Positions 31,108 through 39,113 of a stretch of DNA of 42,097 nt are shown here, piece by piece. Every line of letters starts with the position of its first letter. Position 1 is the first letter of the stretch. The stretch is from Paenibacillus sp. 1001270B_150601_E10. GTDB taxonomy: Bacteria; Bacillota; Bacilli; Paenibacillales; Paenibacillaceae. The notes under the pieces were generated by a model. It was not told the origin of the DNA, did not search any database, and saw only the letters and a program-made list of their open reading frames with translations. Location: positions 287,204-329,300 of the forward strand of contig NZ_JADMOL010000006.1 in assembly GCF_015558675.1 (NCBI RefSeq). The letters run 5' to 3'. A program made the translations under genes and the position numbers.

Positions 31108-32016
31108 ATGCAATTAGAACAGCTTACCTGTGCCGTCGAAGTTGCCAAGTCTGGGTCGTTTACTGCCGCTGCGCAGAGGCTTCATATTACGCTATCTGCT
31201 GTTAGCCAATCCATTGCGAATCTAGAACATGAGCTAGGCGTGACGTTATTCTTTCGTTCTAGAGCTGGTGCGGTTCCAACGCCAGAAGGACAAATCTTGA
31301 TAAAAAAAGCATTCGAGGTTGTCGCTAAAGCCGAGGAGCTTCGTGATGAAGCAAGCGGGTATGCGAATACACAGGATGGGGAACTGAGGCTTGCTGCCTT
31401 TCCAGGGCCCTTGCTGCTTGCGATGGATGCAATCTTGGACTTTAAGCGGGACTATCCCTACATTCAATTCAGTGTTCAAGAAAAAGGGATCGATCAGATC
31501 TTGGATGACGTTAGACAAAACGAATTTGACCTCGGCCTAGTTATTCTGTCAGAGCAGTTCAAACAAAAGTATACAGGCTTGTCTGTTGGAAGATTGCTGC
31601 GAGGAGAAATGGTGGTTGCCGTCAACCGGCATTCCCCCCTTGCTTTAAGCAAATCGATTACGTTAGAAGAATTGAAGAATGAGGGCTTGGTCTTATACAA
31701 CGAGGAGTATTTAAGAGGATTTATGGAGCGCTACCGTACGCAGCTTGATCCTGCTAATGTAATGTTCTATACGAATAACACAAGTGCTATTGTGAAAGCG
31801 GTGCGCGACGGTCTTGCCTCCACCATTGGGCTTAACTTCTCCTTCTGGAATGAGCCTTCTGTTCAACAAGGAGAGATTGTGCTCTTAGCACTCGAGATTG
31901 ACCATACCTTGCCTGTTGATCTCGGCTGGGTGCGCGCAGAAGGCAGGCATTTCCCGAAGGCTTCCGAGCTCTTCATACAGAAGCTCAAATACCGGCTGTC
32001 CCAATATGGAGCCTAG
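31108..32016 (+). CDS. LysR-family transcriptional regulator
   Basis: DNA-binding regulator of 302 aa. The winged helix-turn-helix occupies residues 1-60 (LEQLTCAVEVAKSGSFTAAA, then LHITLSAVSQSIANLEHELG, then TLFFR). The effector-binding periplasmic-protein-like domain extends from about 88 (GELRLAAFPGPLLLAMDAIL, DFKRDYPYIQFSVQE). Three ATG codons cluster at the start; the last (31108) is placed 8 nt after AAGGA and fits the family N-terminus. It is divergent from the SDR gene, whose transcription it probably regulates. The effector is unknown. Followed by a hairpin at 32030-32060. Confidence 0.9.
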   Translation: MQLEQLTCAVEVAKSGSFTAAAQRLHITLSAVSQSIANLEHELGVTLFFRSRAGAVPTPEGQILIKKAFEVVAKAEELRDEASGYANTQDGELRLAAFPGPLLLAMDAILDFKRDYPYIQFSVQEKGIDQILDDVRQNEFDLGLVILSEQFKQKYTGLSVGRLLRGEMVVAVNRHSPLALSKSITLEELKNEGLVLYNEEYLRGFMERYRTQLDPANVMFYTNNTSAIVKAVRDGLASTIGLNFSFWNEPSVQQGEIVLLALEIDHTLPVDLGWVRAEGRHFPKASELFIQKLKYRLSQYGA

Positions 32017-32029
32017 GTAAACAAATAAA

Positions 32030-32060
32030 GAGGCCTTCATCCGTTCTTGCAGGAGGCCTC
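32030..32060. terminator. hairpin between convergent LysR and SgrR-like genes
   Basis: GAGGCCT (32030-32036) pairs with AGGCCTC (32054-32060). Minus-strand reading gives a CTTTATTTG tail; the plus-strand tail CTTCCTATTT is weak. Confidence 0.5.
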
Positions 32061-32068
32061 CTTCCTAT

Positions 32069-33883
32069 TTATAGTTCCGCTGTCGAGTGAGGGGCGACCC
32101 ATACATTTTTAAAATCAATCCAGCCAAGCGAATTGATTCCCACCCCTCTGACGCTATGATGAAATTGTGTATTGAACTTTTTATGAAGCAAAAATAGAAT
32201 GGAGCTTTCCTCAATAATCCTTCGTTCAATGGATTCCAGATAGGCCCATCGTTCATGCGGCTTCTGGCAGGATAATGCCTTGTCGATCTTCTTCTGTATC
32301 CATCGATTCATCTTTGAACTCATGCAGGCTTTGGCGAAGTTCCCTTGTTGCTCAAACATTTCCAAGAGACATACTTCTTCCTCTGCTAATATCAAACCAT
32401 TAATAATGCCATCTGCTGCTGCTATTTGCTCTTGCTCTCTTACTTCCATCCAACCATCAATCTCCACCATTACCCGTATACCATACTGCCTTAAGCACGA
32501 CTGTATCCAAAGCACATCCTTCTCATGCTTTGCGTTGCTTATCAGCTTGATCGGCGTACCGTCATAGCCCGCTTCCTGGAGCAGGTCTTGCCCGTATTCT
32601 GGATCATAGACATCCTCTTCATAGGGCGTGCTTTCTTTCGGGTAGAACCCTCTTGCAGGATACACACGATCCTCGCCCAACTCTTCGATCATGCGGTGCC
32701 GATCAATCAGAACATTGACAGCCTGACGGAAAGCTAACGAACGCTGAGGACCATCCTTGCGCAAATTCCAGTGCAGTAGGTTGCATCCGCGTGAGAGCCA
32801 CTCCATACGCTTCCACTCGACGTCGGACATGGTTCCTCGGTAATCGCTGCCATACATCAGTCTTGGCCATGAGGCATCTTGCACATACGGTGCAGATGCA
32901 ATCGGCATAAAGGCAATAATCACGATATCCAGATGAGGTCTTCCCTGAAAATGGGCATGATGAGCTTTGAGCACGCATTGACTCTCACTCCACTCTACCA
33001 TTTGGAACGGCCCTGTCCCTGAGGGCATGCGCCAAAATGCTTCCTCATTCAAACCTCCCCAGTCACATGGCACAACGGAGAGTGTCGTCGAACACAACAA
33101 TCGCAGAAAGAGCCAATTTGACATCGACAATTGAATACGAATCGCATAAATGCCTAGCTGTTCGAAGGATTCAATCGTCCTTACCATCCAGCTCTGCGTC
33201 CTGTTGCAGCGAAGCCTTTCTATCGTAAAGATGACGTCTTCCGCCGTTAGCTCCCGTCCATGATGAAACAATACCCCTTTTCGAAGATAAAAGGTCCATA
33301 CGGTTGCGTCCTCGTTATGCTCCCACGTATGAGCGATGCAAGGAATAATGGTATTTCTGACATGATCGAATTGAACGAGAGTGCTAAAGATCTGCCGAAC
33401 CATATGTGAATCAAAGGCATACACCAATTCAGCGGTATCGAGCGTAATTAACGGATGATAGACGGGAAAGCGAAGTACATCCGCCTCGGACATCCCTAGC
33501 CGAGTCTCCGTATGATGGCCAAATTGGTTGTTTAGCCAGTTGATAAAAAGCCGTTTGACCTGCGTGTCCTCACGATATGCATCGAGGAGCTCAAATGCCT
33601 GTTTGTATTCGCCTTTCGTCACATGCTGCTGCGCATGCTCCAGTACCAGCATATCCTTCTCTACTAATAAGGTGATTCGTGACAGATGTCCTCGTCCTCG
33701 TCCTGCCTGCCAAGCAATCCAGCCTTCTTCCTCCAGCTTGCGGATAACCAGCTTGACATTGCGAACTGTACAGAACCATGTCTCTGCTAATAGTTCTAGC
33801 GATACCTCTATCGGCTTGCCTATGTCTCCATCCATTTCCAATAGCTTGTCATATAGAGTAGAGTATCGATCAATACCTTGCAT
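32069..33883 (-). CDS. SgrR-like regulator with extracellular solute-binding domain
   Basis: One-component regulator of 604 aa. The N-terminal domain (about 1-115) is a winged helix with VSLELLAETWFCTVRNVKLV followed by EEEGWIAWQAGRGRG, typical of SgrR-N. The long C-terminal part is an oligopeptide-binding-protein (SBP_bac_5) fold: AHTWEHNEDATVWTFYLRKG, GRELTAEDVIFTIERLR, and SGTGPFQMVEWSE. No signal peptide, so it senses a cytoplasmic ligand. E. coli SgrR responds to sugar-phosphate stress; in Bacilli such proteins often lie next to exporters. ATG at 33883 with GGAGGG 8 nt upstream; a frame extension to 34024 would overlap the divergent gene. A 61-aa gene diverges 120 nt away. Confidence 0.88.
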   Translation of the reverse strand: MQGIDRYSTLYDKLLEMDGDIGKPIEVSLELLAETWFCTVRNVKLVIRKLEEEGWIAWQAGRGRGHLSRITLLVEKDMLVLEHAQQHVTKGEYKQAFELLDAYREDTQVKRLFINWLNNQFGHHTETRLGMSEADVLRFPVYHPLITLDTAELVYAFDSHMVRQIFSTLVQFDHVRNTIIPCIAHTWEHNEDATVWTFYLRKGVLFHHGRELTAEDVIFTIERLRCNRTQSWMVRTIESFEQLGIYAIRIQLSMSNWLFLRLLCSTTLSVVPCDWGGLNEEAFWRMPSGTGPFQMVEWSESQCVLKAHHAHFQGRPHLDIVIIAFMPIASAPYVQDASWPRLMYGSDYRGTMSDVEWKRMEWLSRGCNLLHWNLRKDGPQRSLAFRQAVNVLIDRHRMIEELGEDRVYPARGFYPKESTPYEEDVYDPEYGQDLLQEAGYDGTPIKLISNAKHEKDVLWIQSCLRQYGIRVMVEIDGWMEVREQEQIAAADGIINGLILAEEEVCLLEMFEQQGNFAKACMSSKMNRWIQKKIDKALSCQKPHERWAYLESIERRIIEESSILFLLHKKFNTQFHHSVRGVGINSLGWIDFKNVWVAPHSTAEL

Positions 33884-34003
33884 TATCAGTATCCCTCCAT
33901 ATCCGCAGCACGTTCCATAAAAGAGGAAATTATTTGATAAAACTATACTCTTTTTCCTTTCCCTTTGCGAGCACATAATGAAGGTATCAAAGGAGGATTG
34001 ATC

Positions 34004-34189
34004 ATGAACGGAACTGAGCTGCACGTTGCTGAGTTATTACGATGGTATCAACAAGAGGAGCTAGAACAATGGGATCGCGAAGGAGCATTTCGCCAGTTCG
34101 ATCCTACTCTCCTCGATAAAGCTCCTTCTTCAAGAGAACAGCTTGCTCGCAACTTTGAGAAAGTTCGCTCTTTCATTTGGTTCAATTGA
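34004..34189 (+). CDS. hypothetical 61-aa protein divergent from the SgrR-like gene
   Basis: Not recognised. A very strong ribosome site (AAAGGAGG, 7 nt) precedes the ATG, and a terminator follows at 34234-34286, so it forms a complete small transcription unit. The product is acidic and helical (LHVAELLRWYQQEELEQWDR), then has DPTLLDKAPSSREQLARNFE, and ends VRSFIWFN. No membrane segment or cysteine. Position recalls the E. coli layout in which sgrR is divergent from a small regulatory gene (sgrS/sgrT), but there is no visible sequence link and SgrT is not acidic in this way. Function unknown. Confidence 0.7.
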   Translation: MNGTELHVAELLRWYQQEELEQWDREGAFRQFDPTLLDKAPSSREQLARNFEKVRSFIWFN

Positions 34190-34233
34190 TGATGCCTAGA
34201 TCAATCATGGAACAAAAGGGGCCGTTCTCACAT

Positions 34234-34286
34234 GTAAATAAGCGTGACTTCACATCCAAAAGATGAGAAAGCACGCTTACTTTTTA
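34234..34286. terminator. bidirectional terminator between the 61-aa and heme-monooxygenase genes
   Basis: TAAGCGTG (34239-34246) pairs with CACGCTTA (34272-34279), with further GTAAA/TTTAC pairing outside and a CATC/GATG stem inside. CTTTTTAC follows on the plus strand and TTATTTAC on the minus strand. Confidence 0.8.
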
Positions 34287-34312
34287 CATATCTATGCGGT
34301 TAACGACTGGAT

Positions 34313-34621
34313 TTATGCTTGATGGCTGACGACTAATTGATACTTATTGAGTGATGCCCCCAACATGACTTCTTTACTCCCGCCTGCACCGCGATGTGAT
34401 TCTTTGAACGCTTCACTAGAGGTCCAGTTCTTGAATGCTTCCTCGTTCTCCCACACAGTACATACCTTCAGTTCTTCCTCGCCTTCAGCACCTTGTCCAA
34501 GCCATGCCTCCATTCTTACAAAGCCTGGCATCGTTTGTACGCCTTTTGCTTGCGCAAATCGTTCTGCTACCTGTGCGCCATAGCCCTCTTTAATTCGAAT
34601 GGTGTTTGTTACAACCAACAT
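34313..34621 (-). CDS. HmoA/IsdG-type heme-degrading monooxygenase
   Basis: Small antibiotic-biosynthesis-monooxygenase-fold enzyme of 102 aa, probably a homodimer that opens the heme ring and frees iron. The IsdG-type catalytic triad is present: Asn in LVVTNTIRIK (N6), Trp in CTVWENEEAF, and His in FKESHRG. The layout MEAWLGQG...ELKVCTVWENEEAFKNW is like Bacillus HmoA. The ATG at 34621 has GGAGGGGAT upstream; the frame stays open to 34663 without a site. A promoter is visible at 34695-34724. No good Fur box was seen, although homologues are often iron-regulated. Confidence 0.85.
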   Translation of the reverse strand: MLVVTNTIRIKEGYGAQVAERFAQAKGVQTMPGFVRMEAWLGQGAEGEEELKVCTVWENEEAFKNWTSSEAFKESHRGAGGSKEVMLGASLNKYQLVVSHQA

Positions 34622-34694
34622 GCTATCCCCTCCGCTTAACCCTTTGTTGATCGCCCTGTCCATAGATAGATGGGCAAATATTCCTGTCTCTCTT

Positions 34695-34724
34695 ATTATA
34701 TCGAATCATACAGGAAGATCTCAA
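34695..34724 (-). promoter_or_regulatory. promoter of the heme-monooxygenase gene
   Basis: TATAAT (-10, 34700-34695, perfect) and TTGAGA (-35, 34724-34719, 4 of 6) with an 18-nt spacer on the minus strand, about 75 nt before the ATG. Confidence 0.65.
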
Positions 34725-34743
34725 ATCCAAAGCAGGTCATTTC

Positions 34744-35484
34744 TTAAGATTCAGCATAATGGATGAGTCTTCCTGGCTCAAAGGGAGCTTCTATCAGCCG
34801 AATAAGATGGGTGCAGATAGCATCCTTGGAGATCAGCTGCCCAGCCTCATAAGCTTGCTGAAAGGCTTGAGCCAGCTCAAAGCTCTGTGAATCCTGCTCT
34901 CTAGCCAGTTTCTGCATATCGGTGTCCACCATGCCCGGATCCACAGCGATGATCTCCACTGGATTGTTCTTGTATAGTTGTTCCTGACCCACACACTATG
35001 TGAACATATTGAGTCCAGCTTTGGCTGAGCAGTATGCACTCATTCCAGGAGCAGGATAGATACCAGAACCAGAGGAGATATTCATGACCTTGCGCTGTAG
35101 GGATAGGTGCTCCGAATGTCGGATAAAGGTTGAGGTTAGAATCATAGGTGCAAGAAATGAAACATGCAGGCTTCTCGTCAACTCCTCGCTAGAGCATTGC
35201 TCAATTGGCTTTAGCGGCTCCAGCATGCTGGCATTATTAATGAGAGCGGCCATGCCGAAATTCTCCAGATCGAGTTGCTGAATGACAGATGAAATTAAGG
35301 GCTCAAGCCCTTCCGCATCGCTCAAATCATAAGAGATGTGGGTATAACTCGTATAAGCAAGAAGAGCCTCAGAGCTTCTTCGGGCAATCCCGACGACCAA
35401 ATGGCCTCGTTCTAGGAGCATGCGGGAAAGATGCTCTCCGATGCCCTTGGAGGTTCCTGTAATGATGAAGCAGCTTCTATTCAT
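34744..35484 (-). pseudogene. SDR (benzil-reductase/sepiapterin-reductase-like) interrupted by one TAG
   Basis: A full-length SDR of 246 codons apart from one in-frame stop: the frame runs NMFT-TAG-CVGQEQLYKNN at about 34998-34996. Before it are TGTSKGIGEHL (9-19), NNAS and the active-site SGIYPAPGMSAYCSAKAGLN. After it come VDPGMVDTDMQ and a normal C-terminus. The sequence resembles Bacillus YueD. A CAG-to-TAG change would explain the stop. The rest is undamaged, so the change is recent, or suppressed, or a sequencing error. The ATG at 35484 has AAAGGGG upstream. No pyrrolysine or suppressor machinery was seen, so it is called a pseudogene. Confidence 0.85.
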
Positions 35485-35510
35485 CTAAATGCCCCTTTCC
35501 CACTCCTCTA

Positions 35511-35969
35511 TTACAGGGTGAGATAGTAGTGAATAAAGTCTTCGTCTCTCTTAAAGCCCAATTGTTCATATAATTTCTGCGCTGACGCATTGTCATTCGC
35601 TGTGCTCAGTTCTAATCCTTTTGCTTGGGTACGAATGGCGTACTCCTTTGCAGCAAGAATAAGGCTACTCGCAATACCTAGTTTGCGATGCTTTGGCGCA
35701 ACATACAGATCATTAAGAATCCAGGAACGCTGCATCGTGATCGAGGAAAAGCTAGGATATAGCTGTGCAAAGCCTATGATCTGCTTCGTCTCGTAATCCT
35801 TTGCGACAAAGATGACAGATTCCCGATGTTCAAACTTTTCAAATAAAAAGCGTCTTGCTTCTTTAAGATCCGAGGGCTGCTGGTAGAATGCTCGATACTG
35901 GTCAAAGATAATGACCAAGTCCTCCAGATCATGAATGGTAGCTTGTGAAATTTGAACATTGATCGCCAT
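35511..35969 (-). CDS. GNAT-family N-acetyltransferase
   Basis: Cytoplasmic acetyltransferase of 152 aa. It has the GNAT core: SWILNDLYVAPKHRKLGIAS supplies the beta4 strand and RxxGIA loop, and LELSTANDNASAQKLYEQLG the beta5-alpha4 region. Its ATG at 35969 lies 7 nt after AGAGGGATT; an in-frame start at 35987 lacks a site. It sits between the broken SDR and the methyltransferase gene on the same strand. Acceptor unknown; similarity to YjaB/RimI-like proteins is only in the fold. Probably a single gene. Confidence 0.85.
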   Translation of the reverse strand: MAINVQISQATIHDLEDLVIIFDQYRAFYQQPSDLKEARRFLFEKFEHRESVIFVAKDYETKQIIGFAQLYPSFSSITMQRSWILNDLYVAPKHRKLGIASSLILAAKEYAIRTQAKGLELSTANDNASAQKLYEQLGFKRDEDFIHYYLTL

Positions 35970-36036
35970 GCCAATCCCTCTTTTCAATTTTGCCTAATCG
36001 TCATTTATTCGGAAGCAGGAGGCTTAGGCTTGTTAT

Positions 36037-36813
36037 CTAGCCGTGCTTCTTTCCTAAAAATAGAGCCACAAGCTGCTGCTTCGTTATGGTTCCACCATGT
36101 TCATCAATGCGCTCCTTCATCTGAGCAAACAAAGTGGCTCTTATCTCCTCTTGGAGCATCTGATGTCCGGAATGCGTATGTAATAAGCCGATATATTGTT
36201 CACTTGTATAACTTTGCTTCCAACGGTATTCAATGACCGTAACGTGACCAAAGTATTCACTTTGCTCCATTTCATCTTTTCGCTTGCTAATCACCTTATC
36301 CGGGGTCTCCGTATTGGAGTCCTCTAGATGTGGAGCAAGCTCCTTGTATAATTCTCTAATCTCATGATGGAGTTCATCGAACTGTTGAACATGAACAGTC
36401 CAGAAAAAGGCGATCGAGCCGCCAGGACGCAGCAATCGCTTCACTTTGTCATAACCATAGACGGGGTCAATAAAATGAAAGGCCGTTGCCGAGGTGGCTA
36501 GTGCATAGCTTTCATCTGCATCGTCCCAGTCTTCAAAGGAATTGTTTCTCACTTCCACTTCCTTAACGGATCTGAACCTGTCTGCAGTATGCTTCGCCAG
36601 ATTGGAACCTAACTCGATACACATCATATTGGTGTACCCAAGGTCTACGAATCCGGAGGTCGCCTTTCCCGTTCCGCAGCCAATCTCAAGGATTCGATCT
36701 GTTTTTTCGAGATGAGAGAATCGAATAATGTCTTCAAATAGCGTCTTCGGATAGGAGGGTCTATACTTGTCATATTCTTCGACGACGTGATCAAAGGTAT
36801 GTTTACTCTGCAT
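36037..36813 (-). CDS. class I SAM-dependent methyltransferase
   Basis: Cytoplasmic methyltransferase of 258 aa. The SAM-binding motif I is ILEIGCGTGKAT near residues 41-52. Motif II/IV regions follow: YALATSATAFHFIDP (about 111-125), then LLRPGGSIAFFWTVH. The start region STYD-like (FDHVVEEYDKYRPSYP) is typical of small-molecule methyltransferases (ubiquinone/menaquinone-type family). ATG at 36813 with GGAGGTACA upstream; earlier in-frame starts at 36828 and 36873 lack a site. The substrate cannot be inferred; neighbours are unrelated acetyltransferases. Confidence 0.87.
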   Translation of the reverse strand: MQSKHTFDHVVEEYDKYRPSYPKTLFEDIIRFSHLEKTDRILEIGCGTGKATSGFVDLGYTNMMCIELGSNLAKHTADRFRSVKEVEVRNNSFEDWDDADESYALATSATAFHFIDPVYGYDKVKRLLRPGGSIAFFWTVHVQQFDELHHEIRELYKELAPHLEDSNTETPDKVISKRKDEMEQSEYFGHVTVIEYRWKQSYTSEQYIGLLHTHSGHQMLQEEIRATLFAQMKERIDEHGGTITKQQLVALFLGKKHG

Positions 36814-37071
36814 GGGATGTACCTCCATGTGATATTTTCTCCCAATGGCCGAGGCTTGGCCATTAGAATCCATCTACTCTTTGCACGTAATGGCGTCTCG
36901 TGAAGGATGTTTGATGTACCGTGCGACTAGCGAGATCGCGTATACATTCTTGAGGTTACAACTAATCTATTTCGTGGTTGATGGCACATCTCCTGCTCCA
37001 TATCTTGAAGATTATGAAGTTCCAACCAGCGCACCGATGTTGAAATGCTCCATGCTTCTCTCTTCTTGCGA

Positions 37072-37473
37072 TTACTTCGCTCGCTTGATGATATAAGCAT
37101 TATCTGCTTTGCTGAATCCGAGCTTCGGATAGTATTCCATCGCGATAGGCGAAGACAGAAGAATAAGTGACGATTCTTCTCCAATCTGATCCTTTACACG
37201 TTTAACAAGTTCCCTACCGATGCCATAGCGTTGATATTCTTTGTCAACAGCCAAATCAGAGAGATAGCAGCAATAAGAAAAGTCTGTTATGGCTCTAGCA
37301 AGCCCGACCATCTTATTCTCATGCCATGCAGTGATCAAGACATCCGCATTTTGTATCATGCGTTCCATTCGCTCCAGATCTTGATAAGGCCGCTTGATGC
37401 CAGAAGCTTCGAATACACGCGATACATCTTTCGCGGTGATGTCTTGCTTCGTTTCCACATACTTTATATTCAT
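37072..37473 (-). CDS. GNAT-family N-acetyltransferase
   Basis: Small acetyltransferase of 133 aa. The core is CCYLSDLAVDKEYQRYGIGR with the RYGIG loop, then LILLSSPIAMEYYPKLGF and a C-terminal NAYIIKRAK. This compact GNAT type (PF13508/13673-like) is common in Bacilli. The ATG at 37473 is preceded by GGAG at 10 nt; a GTG three codons earlier is also possible. Substrate unknown. It stands alone on the minus strand; the 230 nt before the methyltransferase gene contain no other gene. Confidence 0.85.
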   Translation of the reverse strand: MNIKYVETKQDITAKDVSRVFEASGIKRPYQDLERMERMIQNADVLITAWHENKMVGLARAITDFSYCCYLSDLAVDKEYQRYGIGRELVKRVKDQIGEESSLILLSSPIAMEYYPKLGFSKADNAYIIKRAK

Positions 37474-37549
37474 GAAATGCACGCTCCAATCAGCTATAGT
37501 TGTTGAAGATTCAAATATCCATTATAACGACCTAACGTTCCCGTAATGT

Positions 37550-37764
37550 TAAACACTGCTGATACCTTTTAAGATGTGAATGAGCTCATCTAATTGCTCA
37601 ATGGTCATCTTCGGCTTCTTTAGCGAATCATCCCACGACTTATTGCCCTTGTACCAAATCGCTTGGAGACCCGCTTCACTGGCACCTTGAACATCGTTAA
37701 TGGGATGATCGCCAACAAATAAACATTGCTCTGCTGCTGCACCTAAGACAATCTCTTGACCATT
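37550..37764 (-). pseudogene. C-terminal fragment of a HAD-superfamily hydrolase
   Basis: About 70 residues in one open frame: QCLFVGDHPINDVQGASEAG (the motif IV metal-binding GDxxxND of HAD phosphatases) and QAIWYKGNKSWDDS, ending KGISSV before TAA at 37552-37550. The N-terminal DxDxT motif and cap domain are missing. The frame is closed by TAA just upstream (37767-37765), and the fragment overlaps the 3' end of the tandem GNAT gene by 22 nt. It looks like the remnant of a gene cut by a deletion that joined it to the GNAT gene. Confidence 0.75.
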
Positions 37765-38714
37765 TTATAGTGACCCGGAACCGCCTCGAAGCCTAAATGG
37801 TCACGGTTGATTCTTAACATAGGCTTATTCAAAGAGTCATTATGAGTACGCAAATAGGTAATCTGATGATGAAGGGCAAGCTCGATCGTACGAAGCTTCA
37901 ATGCTAATCCGATTCCCTGACCGCGGTACTCCTTCTTTACACCGGTATATTCGTGATACATGCTCTGTGTCGCTTCATGATACAGAAGATGAGCAACGCC
38001 GATCATCTTGTCTCCGTCACGTGCTATAAGCACATACTCAGGCTTTGAGCCTGGCAGTTCGAGCGTCCATTTTTTCCATTCATGAAGGTCGAAAAAGTCT
38101 CCGCTTGCACCAGGAACGTCAACATTCGTTTCTCGATACAGCTCATACAGCTTTTCTTCTCTATCTGGTTCTGTGAGATCAGATAAGGCGATAATGTCAT
38201 ACGGGCAGCTTGCAGACGGACATGCTTCCCTATTAAAGTTTGCGAGATTCAACACAGACTCAAAAGTATGTCTCTCCATCTCGTAGCCCATCTTTGTTGC
38301 GAAGGCAATGGAATTCACATCATCATCCTGCACGACAATGTTCAGCTTGCTTGCGGCATTCTGAACTGCCCATTCCTCTAACGTTGCATACAATTCAGTG
38401 CCTAGTCCTGTTTTGCGATATGCAGGATCAATAACTAAAGTTTGATTCAATTCACCAGCGGCTGTCCATGGTGCCCTCCAAGAAATGCCGTAACCTCTTA
38501 CTTGCTGCTTGCTATCAACGATCACAAGACGCTCGCGATCATGTCCGCTGAGTAAGCCATCCTCATTTCGATATAGAGAACCCACAGAAGGAATCTTGCG
38601 ATCTTCCTCTGTCAAGTTCTCAATCGTGGTTGGTTCAGACAGGATATCATTCAGGAGTTGAACAATGGATGCATAATCGTCTGGAAGTTGTATTTTTCGA
38701 ACGGTATTAAACAT
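37743..38714 (-). CDS. tandem GNAT-domain acetyltransferase
   Basis: Cytoplasmic protein of 323 aa made of two GNAT folds. The first (about 1-165) has TLVIDPAYRKTGLGTELYAT, the second (about 175-323) has YTGVKKEYRGQGIGLALKLR and the N-terminal SEYVLIARDGDKMIGVAH-like strand. The C-terminal LRTHNDSLNKPMLRINRDHL with LGFEA is typical of MSMEG/MshD-like double GNATs. Which domain is active is unknown; both loops keep RxxGxG. ATG with GAGGTGAAA upstream. Its last 22 nt overlap a HAD remnant, suggesting that the 3' flank was changed by a deletion. Confidence 0.87.
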   Translation of the reverse strand: MFNTVRKIQLPDDYASIVQLLNDILSEPTTIENLTEEDRKIPSVGSLYRNEDGLLSGHDRERLVIVDSKQQVRGYGISWRAPWTAAGELNQTLVIDPAYRKTGLGTELYATLEEWAVQNAASKLNIVVQDDDVNSIAFATKMGYEMERHTFESVLNLANFNREACPSASCPYDIIALSDLTEPDREEKLYELYRETNVDVPGASGDFFDLHEWKKWTLELPGSKPEYVLIARDGDKMIGVAHLLYHEATQSMYHEYTGVKKEYRGQGIGLALKLRTIELALHHQITYLRTHNDSLNKPMLRINRDHLGFEAVPGHYKMVKRLS

Positions 38715-38981
38715 CGTTTCACCTCAGTATATAATGATTTGGATTTATCGAATTGGTGTATCGTCTGTTAACAGTTTAAATCAGTATCGGAGTGATCGCC
38801 TCCTCATATAGCTCCATACTAAAGGTATGTTTCTGACAATGCTATGTCCTCTTTTCATACAATCAAAAAGTCCACAGCTTCACCCTATGTAAAACAACAT
38901 AGTCAATTTTTCCACCCAAGTGGAAAGCTTAGACATCTCATACTATGCCTGATAGCTTGCTGTTCATCATTTGATGTAATC
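38715..38981. other. non-coding stretch, nothing recognised
   Basis: AT-rich DNA between the tandem GNAT gene and the terminator of the ferredoxin-reductase gene. A small TTCCAC/GTGGAA hairpin (about 38917-38932) is the only visible structure. No coding frame with a ribosome site was found. Confidence 0.5.
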
Positions 38982-39034
38982 AAAAAAATCAAGACCCAGC
39001 CTAGATAACAATGATCTTTAGCTGGATCTTGATT
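38982..39034 (-). terminator. intrinsic terminator of the ferredoxin reductase gene
   Basis: Minus strand: AATCAAGATCCAGC (39034-39021) pairs with GCTGGGTCTTGATT (39000-38987) with one mismatch or G-U pair; a run of T follows to 38982. Confidence 0.88.
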
Positions 39035-39113
39035 TAATGTTAATTATTGTATCATTTTCATTTATGACTGAAAAGTGCGTTTTGTGCTGATTAGGTGCAA
39101 ATGCACCATCAAT

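Noticed and set aside
34996-34998. TAG in the SDR gene as a read-through or pyrrolysine codon
   Set aside because: No pyrrolysine or suppressor genes are present here, and the expected residue at this place is not catalytic; a simple nonsense mutation explains it.
36845-37071. Plus-strand frame in the gap between methyltransferase and GNAT genes
   Set aside because: It starts inside the region opposite the methyltransferase leader, has no ribosome site, and shows no recognisable motif.
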